The position numbers were made by a program, and so were the translations under genes. A DNA stretch of 64,000 nucleotides, from positions 124,001 to 188,000 of the forward strand of contig MEOH01000002.1 of NCBI GenBank assembly GCA_001769535.1. Reading direction: 5' to 3'. A model generated the notes under the pieces. The model was not told the origin of the DNA and searched no databases. It saw nothing but the letters and a program-made list of their open reading frames with translations. Each line of letters begins with the position of its first letter. The first letter of the stretch is position 1. The DNA comes from Bacteroidetes bacterium GWF2_38_335. Its GTDB lineage: Bacteria > Bacteroidota > Bacteroidia > Bacteroidales > GWF2-38-335. This document shows, one piece after another, positions 21,001 to 29,654 of this stretch.

Positions 21001-22617
21001 GTATATTTTTATGCAGAAACCGGGTTCGACAAACCTGAAATATTACCCGCAATTGGGGCTGGGTCCCGACGATCATTTATGGGAGCAAATTCCATTGACT
21101 TATCTGAAAACCTTGAATCAAAGGTTTCCTCTCCTGCCCTTTTACTGGCATTGGAAATAATTGTTCCAGAACCACCTGCTGAACCAAGTGGACCTATCTT
21201 TGCAACAAGACCCGACTTTTACGGGAAATCAACTTATACATTTGACACACTGGTTAAGCACAACCCAACCAGACAACCCTATTCATTGATTTTCTATAGG
21301 GCAAATGAAAGGTCTGTGCTTGATACCTTATACAAATCCTCCACGGTTGACAGTATATTATCAGCTATCAAAGCATTATCAGAAACTGATCAACTTTATA
21401 TGAACGATTACTGGCGTGGTTTGGTCAATGCAAATATCACATCAGGTCAGTTTACTGATATTCATGGTGTCTTCCAGTTTCCGGTTCCCGATAACGACCA
21501 ATACGTAATTCCGGGAACAACAATTAAACCTTTTGACGGAATAACATCAATTACAGACGATCTTGTTGTTAAAAATGCAATCAAAGGGGCTTTTTTGCCA
21601 CTTACAGAACAACCGGTCATATACAGTCAAATTGAAATTGGCAAACAAACCCGAAAGTCAACTCCGGTTTTTTATGATAACGAGGGACGAAGATTAATGC
21701 CGGATGATTCAAGGTTTGATCCATTTCCTATGGCCGTTAAATATGATGAAGGAGATGGTGAATATTGGAGTGTAAGATTCACTGACTTCACAATTGATGG
21801 TGCTTCAACTTCAATTTTTTTCTATTATGCAGTTGAAATGACAAATAAAATGATGTTAGGCGATCCTAGTCCAATTGCAGGTCCGATTCATCTGATCAAT
21901 TCATTCCCCCCTGAACCACCAGAGATAAGAAAGGCAACAACTATTCTTGATAACCCGGTTTTGGGAATTAATGCTTCAGTAAAATTAGAAATAAATAAAT
22001 ATTTACCTGCTGATAAAATTTCAGGTATTCAGATATACAGGGCAACAAATGTTAAAGATGCCGGAAGTGTAAGAACAATGAAACTTGTAAAAACTATTGA
22101 GCAGGACCTGCAGGCATCTCCACCAGTTTTATTTACAGATATACAGGAACAAATAATTGATGATTTCTCTGACTTGACAATGCCTCCATTTGGGGATACA
22201 ATTTTCTACAGATTAATCGCATTAAGAAAAATAACAAATGAGCAAGGGTTAGAGGAAAACATCCCGTCAGAGCAATCAACTTTGAGTTTGACCAGCTTAG
22301 TAGACGTGATAAACCCTGAAGCCCCGATATTGTCATTTGAAACGGGCGAAATTATCAACCCGGCAATTCTACCCGCCGTTCTGCTTAAATGGGGAAAAAC
22401 TGTTCATAACGGCAAGTACTATTTATATAAGATGAATAGCTCAGGAAATTGGGGGTTGATTGACACGATCATTACAAATGATGAAAATATTTTTTATGAA
22501 ATCGGAGATATTATAAAAAAAGATGAGGACGACAATACAGTTTACTCCAGGTACAAGGTAAGTGTCGAAAACACATCAGGTTTATTAAATCTTACAGATA
22601 AAGAATTAACTATTTAA
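18013..22617 (+). CDS. 1534-aa FN3-containing structural protein
   Basis: This protein starts MPQNPEIVINSND and has no signal peptide or sorting domain. The N-terminal 60 residues hold a short Thr/Gly/Ser-rich stretch (ATGSTGSDGST) followed by HLRWDFRDELGEKHLPKG, which looks like a conserved family start. The middle and C-terminal parts contain FN3-like beta-sandwich segments with proline-rich joins (LPPSNFSV, FPPEPPEIRKA, PEAPILSF), and 'IQIYRATN' and 'SLIFYRAN' strands typical of such repeats. I cannot assign a catalytic function. It lies 27 bases after the 2758-aa gene and 10 bases before the beta-helix gene, so it probably works in the same assembly. A structural or baseplate-like role is inference. 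Confidence 0.75.
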   Translation: MPQNPEIVINSNDKVQSQYTYIQATGSTGSDGSTQGIHLRWDFRDELGEKHLPKGNPLSSYPTSSHFHKPDDFVKVFKTAYIKKYPAVVDFANKMPDRINSGSIREWEFDIPINSILNESVTTTIIIRFSNIAAYNLIASSINPLTNPFNFLSEYSQYTGSHIEVEAKNKLCFAVTLNMVYINESLPGAVKTEAISTFDNKENVISCRKTFNIDAYSGPGQPVPIVDNAVFLIPKGGIIRIEVENIQYLRFNYANVTPLQITVETYHDFIVGTNNADLNNWQDIGQFALTEDNAIAHERLEGPAGSNWGINNWPRFINGLTTNIVNYKDKWDDPLNPEDRIKNGVQSYLLNSTNLNPASNVVVPYETTSEETNDASTEVSYLNLLKLVACDFHIARMLGLGYIDEITISPDPNKYIYLLLYDTVASLGEDPAALVSHFYMTMPTSKNDACLPDTPILSHLSYGLEVPATPTPIQLTDPGGYLPYHDIRYIRLFRTIILNELPYSPVFYENPDEFCSRGKTETIFYGLDYRIQGSGSWDPGLSFDAEYNEVVPIPNHSGSCPIFTHDERNEGFHEYQIYGINWFSRPSTESNILATNETKFPIRNTLLPPSNFSVQLIQKEEPRIFTTISEQTKLQNIDPSSNDDEILVRSTFYWNHVHHMGYQFQDPSFETFKVKADKIQLFFRQNQPDSTRGIITDVISISDEKACVIVGAYNDYTQNPPVTYTPEIISGVHYTSFNSGEKTFLIDSIQDLGGIYNITIYKIVETQLTEVTIGGVGTNEFVAAKTYISPNIDDYFSLTEDISNPDNSTWPKKISNKIIDIVHFETNLKEDGTILTTPHIHTETRSGMDGQNSTLIIGGIFEKAEVAEVPDRDINNNEIPNSRTGVFKITFNGNPLIVHPQPDVYWYKGTIRINYDPDLSLNPNYNDPNSGYELDLGEKKVLEVIDIDQTGANLVLTVVDSTFEIDTSSGGYNITGSYQPILTGTNILVNFHPGYRVYFYAETGFDKPEILPAIGAGSRRSFMGANSIDLSENLESKVSSPALLLALEIIVPEPPAEPSGPIFATRPDFYGKSTYTFDTLVKHNPTRQPYSLIFYRANERSVLDTLYKSSTVDSILSAIKALSETDQLYMNDYWRGLVNANITSGQFTDIHGVFQFPVPDNDQYVIPGTTIKPFDGITSITDDLVVKNAIKGAFLPLTEQPVIYSQIEIGKQTRKSTPVFYDNEGRRLMPDDSRFDPFPMAVKYDEGDGEYWSVRFTDFTIDGASTSIFFYYAVEMTNKMMLGDPSPIAGPIHLINSFPPEPPEIRKATTILDNPVLGINASVKLEINKYLPADKISGIQIYRATNVKDAGSVRTMKLVKTIEQDLQASPPVLFTDIQEQIIDDFSDLTMPPFGDTIFYRLIALRKITNEQGLEENIPSEQSTLSLTSLVDVINPEAPILSFETGEIINPAILPAVLLKWGKTVHNGKYYLYKMNSSGNWGLIDTIITNDENIFYEIGDIIKKDEDDNTVYSRYKVSVENTSGLLNLTDKELTI

Positions 22618-22627
22618 ATTTTAAAAA

Positions 22628-24415
22628 ATGGCATATCTTCCGGCAGATTTTACAGGAACATATTGGCGAATTCTAGATGGCGACATTTATGTAAGCAGTT
22701 TAGGAGATGACACTTCGGGAAATGGAAGCCCTACACATCCGTATAAGAGTTTTCAAAAAGCGATTAATGTTGCTGTACCAAGTAATAGAATTATTGTTGG
22801 TACCGGATATTATTCTGGTAGTATAAGTGGCTTGGATAAAAACGATTTACATTTTTATGCAGATGGCATAACTAATATTAAAGGTTCGCTTGAAAAACTT
22901 GGAAACAAATGCAGTTTCAATGGTTTTCACTGTAAAGACTTTGTCATCGGCGGAAAATGTAAGTTCATTAATAACTGCCGTTTTATAAATGGCGGGTTGA
23001 GGTCAAATATTGGTACTGTGGCAAACAGTCTCTTTGTAAATAGTCTTATTACAGCATCGGGGACAAATCTGTATAATTGTTCATTTATAAATTGTAAAGT
23101 TGGAGCCGAATTGCAGTATAATTTTATTGAAATTTTAGATTGTCATTTTGATTCTCACACAACAGCCAATCTCAAATCAAACTTAACTTCCGTTTTCGAT
23201 TATTGTAATCAGGAGCCGGGATCGTCGGTTTTTATCGATTCCATTGAATTCGGTAATGCAGCAGCAGTTCATGCTGCTTTTAATTCTTATCAATCAAATG
23301 GAGTAAGTTTCCTGCCTATTTTCAATAATGAATTCATGCTGGATTATACGTTACATTTCACCAGTCCATTGATTGAAAGAGGAAGTAATGGTCAGCATAT
23401 TGGAGCGTATAAAGAGGGTTTCTCCTTGCATAGTCCGGTTAATGTCAGTAATAGTTTTGCACTTACAGGAGCTGCTTTGACAAATATTTTAATTGATCCT
23501 GACGGAAATTATCAGTTAACAGGCTTCCCTTTAGACGGATCAATTGATACAAAGGAAATTGATTTGCAGGGAGTAGTTTTATTAAGTGATTTCTTTTTAT
23601 ATGCAGAACAGTCATTTGAAACCCCAAATCATAATGCTGTTGTTGACACAGAAAATATTTATTCGCATCCTAACATTTTAACTTTTAAGATGCGGTATTC
23701 CGAAAATCCCTTAACCACTGAGCATTTTAAAGTTTTCGCATGGGGTAAGCAACCTACAATTGATGCCAATGGTAAAGCTAATGGGGAGGTCGGCTTTGAT
23801 GTTTCGACAAGTGAAGTTATTTACGCAAGATATGTTCATATTATCATAGTCCTGGTAAATGGAACTGATACAAATCACATTCCCATTTTCAGAGGCACAA
23901 GTATGGCATATTCAAGATCTCAGCTATCATTGAATGTAAAAGATATTTATGGGACAGATTTGGAAAATGCACAAATAACTGTTAATGATGGAATAAATAC
24001 TGTGACAGGGGCAACTGACCAAAATGGTTGCTTTTCTACATTAATGGCACCAAATACTGAATTTGAATTGACTGTCACTAAGCAGTTTTTTGAAGATAAA
24101 AATTGTAAAGCAATGCTGATGAGAAAGCTAAGCTTAAGCGACCCGACTCATAACTTTGCATTTATATTAAGAGATACTGCAGGTAACCCAATTGAAAATG
24201 CAAATGTTACAATTAGTTCACCAAGCCATAGTGAAGCAGGTACGACTTCAATTGAGGGCTTTTATGATGGAAATATTATTCCGGAATTTGAAAATAAGCT
24301 GATTATAGAGAAATCAGGAATTGTTTACCTTCAATTGTTCAATCCATATATTTCACTACAATGTGGAGATCCAAACCTTATTGTTGTTCAGGTAATTGAA
24401 TATGATTTTGTATAA
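22628..24415 (+). CDS. Parallel beta-helix protein with two Cna-B/carboxypeptidase-like domains
   Basis: The 595-aa protein has no signal peptide. Residues about 15-270 begin with the pattern DIYVSSLGDD-SGNGSPTHPYKSFQKAI, the usual start of right-handed beta-helix proteins (DUF1565/pectate-lyase-like), followed by short Cys/Asn-rich coils (CKFINNCRFING, YNCSFINCKV). Residues about 428-510 and 511-590 are two carboxypeptidase-regulatory or Cna-B-like beta-sandwiches (LSLNVKDIYGTDLENAQI and FILRDTAGNPIENANV). Helices of this kind are common in tail spikes and adhesins and often bind polysaccharide. No clear catalytic acid cluster can be picked out. It is ten bases after the previous gene and 24 before the next one. 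Confidence 0.75.
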   Translation: MAYLPADFTGTYWRILDGDIYVSSLGDDTSGNGSPTHPYKSFQKAINVAVPSNRIIVGTGYYSGSISGLDKNDLHFYADGITNIKGSLEKLGNKCSFNGFHCKDFVIGGKCKFINNCRFINGGLRSNIGTVANSLFVNSLITASGTNLYNCSFINCKVGAELQYNFIEILDCHFDSHTTANLKSNLTSVFDYCNQEPGSSVFIDSIEFGNAAAVHAAFNSYQSNGVSFLPIFNNEFMLDYTLHFTSPLIERGSNGQHIGAYKEGFSLHSPVNVSNSFALTGAALTNILIDPDGNYQLTGFPLDGSIDTKEIDLQGVVLLSDFFLYAEQSFETPNHNAVVDTENIYSHPNILTFKMRYSENPLTTEHFKVFAWGKQPTIDANGKANGEVGFDVSTSEVIYARYVHIIIVLVNGTDTNHIPIFRGTSMAYSRSQLSLNVKDIYGTDLENAQITVNDGINTVTGATDQNGCFSTLMAPNTEFELTVTKQFFEDKNCKAMLMRKLSLSDPTHNFAFILRDTAGNPIENANVTISSPSHSEAGTTSIEGFYDGNIIPEFENKLIIEKSGIVYLQLFNPYISLQCGDPNLIVVQVIEYDFV

Positions 24416-24439
24416 AGTTTAATTTTAAAAATAAATACT

Positions 24440-26815
24440 ATGCCAGACAAGAAAATTTCCGAGTTAATAGATGGTGGCGCAGTCCAACCTACCGACTTAC
24501 TAGTAATTGCCCGTGGTACAGAAAACAGAAAAGTGTCTGTCGATAGCTTACTGTCATCTGTGAGCGGTGGAGCAACATTTATTGAGTTGACACAAGGTGA
24601 ATTGATAAATAAAATCAATAATAATGAATTAATAAAGGGCGGTTATTATTGTATTACCGATTATCAGTGTGTAAATCATTTAACAAACGACCTGGATCCC
24701 GGGCTTGTTAATGTTGGTCCGGTTGAGCCATTGGTTGTTCTGGCAATTGGAACGGATAAAGTTAGTAAACAGGCAATATCATTATTGTATCCCGATGATG
24801 TGATTGAATATGATGCTACTGCTATTCAAATGGACGCAAAGCTAAAGGCACAATATAGTGGAGGAACAAATCATGAGTTTGTAAATATCTCCATTCTTAA
24901 TGAGCAAACATTCAGTTTAGATAAAACACCTGTAAATTATCAAACAGACTTTTATATGTCTCTTCAGGTTGGAAATCCAAAAACTGGTTTTTTAGTACCC
25001 TTCACTGAATATAGCCATAACGATTATGGAACAAAATTCACAATTTCAGGTAATCAACTTACTTTTATTGACCCAAATCATGCATATTTAATAACTGGCG
25101 GAACCACAGTGTCAATTACCGTTATTAGCAATTTCAAAATTCTTGAAAACGTAAAAGGGGTAATAAACAGCAGGGAAAACTTAACCAATAACGTTAGATT
25201 GCCTTATGACTTTAGATCTTATCGTGTAAGGAGATATGAATTTGATTTAACCTCAATTGATTCTGAAATTGGAATTGATAAATTAGGTTGGGCTCCTCAA
25301 ATAACAATCGGAAAAGACGAGCATACTTTTAATACTACAGGAGCTTATAAGGATATGCTCACAATCAACATGAACAACTACGATGTAAGAAACTTAATAG
25401 TAGATAAAATAAAGTATTTCCCTATTTACAATTTTGTTATAAAGGGATCGTGTAACGGAGTAAAAATTGAAAATAATTTTTATAACAATACACTTTTTGG
25501 TGATTTTGAAAATGTCACATTTGGAAGTAACTGTATGGAAAATATCATAGTTAATGATATGTCCTGCAACAAAATTGGACACTGGTTTAAAGGAAATATT
25601 ATCAAAAGTCAAATAAAAGACAATCATATACTTAATTACTGTCAGTACAATGAATTCGGAAAGTTATTTGAAAGAAATACAATTGGCAATAAATTTAACC
25701 ACAATAAACTGGTTAATGTATTTATTGACAACCAAATAAAAGATGATTTCAATAGTAATACAATTACATACAGCAATAAATGCTTTTTCGGAAACAGATT
25801 CACACAAAATGTAATTCAGGCTACTTTTAATAATCAGTTTGGCGATGATTGTTCAAATAATAATCTTACATGTTCCCAATTTCATGACAATAATATTGAA
25901 AGCAACTTTAAAAATAACACTATTATATCTAATGACTTCTTCTACAATTGGATAAAAAGCAATTTTATGAACAATACTATTAATTCTCCACTTTTCAAGG
26001 AAAATAGCATTGGGTATTACTTTTACAATAATGTTCTGTCTCAAAATGTTTACAATAATGTTTTCGGGGACAGATTTATGAGTAATTCATTGTTAAGCGG
26101 TGAAATCACCGGAAGTGTTTTCGGAACCAATTGTTCCAATAATCAATTAAGTAGTAATTATAATGGCAATATTGTCGGTAATTTCTTTAGTGACAACGTA
26201 ATTAACAATGCATTCTCAGCAAATGAGATTGGCAATAATTTTTCTCAGAATCAAATAAACGGACTATTTCAAGTTAATAAAATTGATAGTGGCTTTAACT
26301 TAAATACAATTGCAGGAAATTTTAATTACAATAACATTAAAAATGGCTTCGGTTCAAACAATTGCAATGGTAATTTTGGAGGTAATCAAATAAACAATGG
26401 TTTTTTGGGCAATACCTTAGGTTTATTTGAAAACAATGTCATTGAAAACAATTTCAACAGCAATCAGGTTACCGGTACTTTTTCATATAACAAAACCAGT
26501 CAGGTATTTAATAGTAATCAAATAAATGCCAATTTCAAAAATAATATTGTTGAAACAGAATTCATGAACAATATTTTTAACATTGATGCAAACTACAATG
26601 TTTTCAGGTGTTTCTTTAAGCAAAACACTATCGGGGATTCATTGGTTTCAATAATTCAGCGAGCAATTTTTGAGTGCGATTTCCAATCAATTGTTATTGC
26701 CACAGGACCATTATTTGACACTGAATACACAAAACATGTTGAAAAAAGAGAAACAAGTGGACACACTATATGGTATTTTGATAATTTGAATGTTATGCAG
26801 GTTGTTGGGGTATAG
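24440..26815 (+). CDS. Asn-rich beta-helix protein with tail-fibre-like N-terminus
   Basis: The 791-aa protein opens with KISELIDGGAVQPTDLLVIA and then RKVSVDSLLSS. This is the layout seen at the N-terminus of many phage tail-fibre and baseplate-attached proteins. Residues about 313-734 are dozens of short coils of the form N-x-x-x-x-N-F-x-x-N-x-I (for example NNFSQNQINGLF, NFNYNNIKNGF), predicting a long regular beta-helix stabilised by Asn ladders. A short non-repetitive C-terminal cap ends in VMQVVGV. There is no signal peptide. It is the last gene of the eight-gene run. A receptor-binding or spike role is likely by analogy; the surrounding structural genes are not recognisable phage genes. 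Confidence 0.75.
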   Translation: MPDKKISELIDGGAVQPTDLLVIARGTENRKVSVDSLLSSVSGGATFIELTQGELINKINNNELIKGGYYCITDYQCVNHLTNDLDPGLVNVGPVEPLVVLAIGTDKVSKQAISLLYPDDVIEYDATAIQMDAKLKAQYSGGTNHEFVNISILNEQTFSLDKTPVNYQTDFYMSLQVGNPKTGFLVPFTEYSHNDYGTKFTISGNQLTFIDPNHAYLITGGTTVSITVISNFKILENVKGVINSRENLTNNVRLPYDFRSYRVRRYEFDLTSIDSEIGIDKLGWAPQITIGKDEHTFNTTGAYKDMLTINMNNYDVRNLIVDKIKYFPIYNFVIKGSCNGVKIENNFYNNTLFGDFENVTFGSNCMENIIVNDMSCNKIGHWFKGNIIKSQIKDNHILNYCQYNEFGKLFERNTIGNKFNHNKLVNVFIDNQIKDDFNSNTITYSNKCFFGNRFTQNVIQATFNNQFGDDCSNNNLTCSQFHDNNIESNFKNNTIISNDFFYNWIKSNFMNNTINSPLFKENSIGYYFYNNVLSQNVYNNVFGDRFMSNSLLSGEITGSVFGTNCSNNQLSSNYNGNIVGNFFSDNVINNAFSANEIGNNFSQNQINGLFQVNKIDSGFNLNTIAGNFNYNNIKNGFGSNNCNGNFGGNQINNGFLGNTLGLFENNVIENNFNSNQVTGTFSYNKTSQVFNSNQINANFKNNIVETEFMNNIFNIDANYNVFRCFFKQNTIGDSLVSIIQRAIFECDFQSIVIATGPLFDTEYTKHVEKRETSGHTIWYFDNLNVMQVVGV

Positions 26816-26850
26816 ACTGTTTTGTAATAAAACTATCAATTTATCCTTGG

Positions 26851-26903
26851 TTTGCACGTTCCGAAACAATTCTTAGATAATGCTTCCCAATAATGGGAAG
26901 TAA
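26851..26903. repeat. Module-end repeat with hairpin, copy 1
   Basis: This stretch has GCAC, then CCGAAACAATT, then a small hairpin (CTTCCCAATAATGGGAAG) and TAAA. A diverged version lies at 30979-31045, also downstream of the last gene of a LytTR-headed module. No U-tract follows the hairpin, so it is not a standard terminator. Confidence 0.4.
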
Positions 26904-27125
26904 ACAGTAAAGCAAAAGTTTATTGATTATTAAAATAATTACTAGCAAAACCAAAATAAATATAGAAAAACAACTATTGAAGTATTATTTTGAGCAGGAC
27001 AATAGACGATAACAAGATTGCTCTTAAGTTATCTTAGCAATCTCAGGTTATTTTTCTGCCCGCTCACAATCATTGCATTTTGAATTTTGGTTTTCTTCCT
27101 TTCTGGAAGTTATATCAAGACGTAT

Positions 27126-27236
27126 TTATTCTGAAAATTGTGAACTATCAGATTTTTCATTATTTAGGACTTCCAATGGTTTAAAACCATTCAGTTTTCC
27201 ATGATGAGGCCGATTCAAATAGTCGTCAAGCCCTTT
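27126..27236 (-). pseudogene. Possible transposase C-terminal remnant (DDE/integrase-core type)
   Basis: The minus strand can be read without stops for 36 codons. It includes DDYLNRPHHGKLNGFKPLEVL-like residues, similar to the 'NRPH-LG-KTP-EVL' tail of IS3/IS481/IS30-type integrase cores. The frame is closed upstream by a stop and no start or remaining domain is visible, so it would be a decayed insertion sequence end. The match is short and the assignment tentative. Confidence 0.35.
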
Positions 27237-27465
27237 TCAGTTAAACAAGGTACTTGAGGGTATTGAGGAAAGAACCCTGTTATCAGGCATTCCAAAGAGA
27301 AAGGCAAGCATTATGTGAGTGTGGCAGGTGGTTTTCATGAAATTTTTTAAAATTTTGAATACTTAATACATGTGCATATTTCTCTTTAACAGCACTCTGA
27401 AAGTGCTTCTATTTCATTCATAATAATTTTTCAAGTCTGAAACACAGTACAAAATGATTATATCC

Positions 27466-27807
27466 TTAGAATGAACAAAAAAGTTGCAATGCTTTTTTTA
27501 ATTCAGTAGTTTTTCTATCCGATACTTTTATTTTCTCATTATTTTCAAGAACAACTGAACAACTCTGGTTTTGGCATATTTCTTTCACAAAGTTGAGGTT
27601 AATTATCCAACTTTTATGGCATCTGAAAAATATAAATGGTGGCAGTTGTTTTTCAATACTTTTAAGGTGAATGGAAACCAGATGTTTTTTTTCAGATTTC
27701 ATTTTAATAGTACTATAATTACCGTCTGCAGAGAAATATAATATTTCGAAAATATTAAGTATTAACACCTTGTTATGTGTTTTAAACATTATTTTTTTCT
27801 GATTCAT
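27466..27807 (-). CDS. Stand-alone LytTR DNA-binding protein (copy 2)
   Basis: I chose the ATG at 27807 instead of a TTG nine bases further upstream, giving 113 aa. The whole protein is a LytTR domain with the GNYSTI strand and an FFRCHKSWIINLN block nearly identical to that of the protein at 7-357. It also lacks a receiver domain. Like copy 1, it is divergent from a plus-strand operon for exported proteins (28310-30902) across a ~500-base AT-rich gap, with the shared upstream element at 27820-27869. The likely role is local regulation of the divergent genes. The repeated arrangement, not experiment, is the basis for that inference. Confidence 0.85.
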   Translation of the reverse strand: MNQKKIMFKTHNKVLILNIFEILYFSADGNYSTIKMKSEKKHLVSIHLKSIEKQLPPFIFFRCHKSWIINLNFVKEICQNQSCSVVLENNEKIKVSDRKTTELKKALQLFCSF

Positions 27808-28309
27808 ATTGATCAATTCTACTTTATCATAAGATGCAGTAAATTCATAAAAGTAGACAGTAATAAATACTTTTTTTTTAAAAAAAAAAGTATTAGTAAT
27901 AAAACCGACACATAATTAGTCATTTAAGTTTTATTATATTAATAAATGATAAGATTTAATTATACATAAAATAATTTTTATTTTTGAATTTTAGAACAAT
28001 AACACAAAGTTATTGTATTTTTAAATTACAGTTATTCAATAAGATATATTTTATCAAGAAGTAAATATTTAAAATCCATAGACAAAGAAATATAACGTTG
28101 GTTTGGAATTAATACCCCTTAACTTTAATAATTACCTCGTTTATTAAATAAAAAGCACTATTTGTTCTAATAGTCAGTTAATTATTTTGAGTTTTTGCTA
28201 TTAGATATTTATTTTACTTCAACAAAAATTCGGTTTTTATTTATAGAGAAGTATCATTTTTAAAATGTAAAATAAATTAACAATTATACAAATCTAAATT
28301 CTTATTCCT
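27808..28309. other. AT-rich divergent intergenic region
   Basis: About 500 bases without a gene separate LytTR copy 2 from the S74 protein. Apart from the element at 27820-27869, the stretch is runs of A and T with no repeat, terminator or promoter I can defend. Confidence 0.5.
27820..27869 (-). promoter_or_regulatory. Conserved element upstream of LytTR gene, copy 2
   Basis: The minus strand shows TTACTGTCTACTTT, a gap, then TGCATCTTATGATAAAG, matching the copies at 376-425 and 40921-40968 with several substitutions; the central palindrome is less perfect here. It lies directly upstream of the LytTR start and is probably its promoter/operator. Confidence 0.45.
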
Positions 28310-29635
28310 ATGAAAAAAACATTATTTTCTTTATGTGTATTTACACTATGCGTGTTTGGCATAAGTTATGGCCAAACAACAGTTACAGTTGACGCCGGTG
28401 ATGCAACAAATAACTTCATTACAAAATGGAAGAGTGGCGCAAGCGCAACTATTAAAAACAGTCTTTTATATGATGATGGCAGTTATGTCGGGCTTGGAAC
28501 AACATCACCTATCTCTAAATTTCATATGTATGGTACTGATTTTGCTTCAAGTCGTTTGATATTGGATAGATATGATGCGACCGGCAGCGGGCCAACTATT
28601 GATTTTAGAGGAATTGATAACGGTGGACTTACAGCAAGTGGAACATTAATTGGTAATATAGGCTTCTATGGTGAATCAAGTGCCGATAATTTAACAAGAG
28701 GGGCTAAAATTACAGTTTCATCAACTGAAAACTGGAGCAGTTCTGCATACGGTACAAAATTTGTTTTTTCAACTGTTGCCAATGGCTCAACAACACTTGT
28801 TGATCGTTTTACTATTGATCATGATGGTGAAATAGGTATCGGAACAACATCACCGGAAGCATTATTAGATGTTAGAGGAAATGCAATTTTTAATGACGCA
28901 GGGAGCAACTATGATTTCAGAATAGAAGGAGATGGAGAATCAAATTTATTTTTCCTTGATGCAAGTGTAGATATGGTTGGTATTGGAACTGCCAGTCCCT
29001 CTTCAAGATTGTCTGTTAAAGGTGCTGGAAACACTTCCTCAACTAATGCCATGTCGGTAAAAAATTCTGATGATAATTTAATTATTCATTTTCAGGATGA
29101 CAGGAAAGTTGGGATTTATTCAGCTTGTCCTGCAGCCTACAGATTCTCAGTTGATGGAGACAGTTATTTTAAAGGTGAAGTAACTATTGTAGATCATGTT
29201 GGAATTGGTTGTGATCCTGATGTGAATTATGAACTTTATATCTGTGGAGATGCATATGCCACTGGCGACTGGTATTCTCCTTCCGATAAAAGATTCAAAA
29301 AAAATATTAATAGCATTTCAAATGCTTTAAAAGTAATTAACAATATTAATGGAGTTTCCTATGAATATAAAACAAGTGAGTTTAAAGACAAAAACTTTTC
29401 TCAAGGTAAGAAATATGGATATATTGCTCAAGACCTAATGGAAATTGTTCCGGAAGCTGTTTCAAAAGGTGCCGATGGGTATTATTCTGTAAATTATACT
29501 GAAATAATCCCAATAATTACTGAGGCGATTAAGGAACAGCAAACATTGATTACCAATCAAAATGAAAAAATTCAACAACTTGAAAAGGAAATTGAATTGC
29601 TAAAAGAAGTAACAGCAACAGCCTCAAATAAATAA
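28310..29635 (+). CDS. Exported protein with endosialidase chaperone (peptidase S74) domain
   Basis: The 441-aa protein has a Sec signal peptide (1-21, ending SYGQ). The middle contains several 'GIGTTSP' strand motifs, often seen in Bacteroidota tail-fibre-domain proteins. Residues about 320-440 form an intramolecular chaperone domain: SDKRFKKNI, then YGYIAQDLMEIVPEAV, then YSVNYTEIIPIITEAIKEQ, ending in a coiled coil. Serine S325 and lysine K330 have the spacing of the S-D-x-R-x-K catalytic dyad, so self-cleavage after trimer folding is plausible. In phage tail spikes this domain drives trimerisation and is released. Here it follows a signal peptide, so folding would occur in the periplasm or outside. 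It is 19 bases before the T9SS gene. Confidence 0.85.
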   Translation: MKKTLFSLCVFTLCVFGISYGQTTVTVDAGDATNNFITKWKSGASATIKNSLLYDDGSYVGLGTTSPISKFHMYGTDFASSRLILDRYDATGSGPTIDFRGIDNGGLTASGTLIGNIGFYGESSADNLTRGAKITVSSTENWSSSAYGTKFVFSTVANGSTTLVDRFTIDHDGEIGIGTTSPEALLDVRGNAIFNDAGSNYDFRIEGDGESNLFFLDASVDMVGIGTASPSSRLSVKGAGNTSSTNAMSVKNSDDNLIIHFQDDRKVGIYSACPAAYRFSVDGDSYFKGEVTIVDHVGIGCDPDVNYELYICGDAYATGDWYSPSDKRFKKNINSISNALKVINNINGVSYEYKTSEFKDKNFSQGKKYGYIAQDLMEIVPEAVSKGADGYYSVNYTEIIPIITEAIKEQQTLITNQNEKIQQLEKEIELLKEVTATASNK

Positions 29636-29654
29636 CAATAACTATCCATAATAA

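Larger units (their letters stand above)
26816..27465. other. Intergenic region with hairpin repeat and transposase remnant
   Basis: No intact gene is visible in these 650 bases. A short repeat (26851-26903) contains a hairpin with stems CTTCCCA/TGGGAAG and resembles the sequence at 30979-31045, downstream of module 2. A decayed coding remnant lies at 27126-27236 on the minus strand. The rest shows nothing I can assign. Confidence 0.5.

Noticed and set aside
25378-26640. CRISPR-like or DNA tandem repeats in the Asn-rich gene
   Set aside because: The repetition is in the protein (degenerate NxI/FxN coils) and the bases vary; there are no exact repeats with regular spacers.
760-26815. A contractile injection system or tailocin cluster
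   Set aside because: Only fibre-like and beta-helix proteins are seen; sheath, tube, LysM, baseplate wedge, AAA+ remodelling and terminator genes are all absent from the window.
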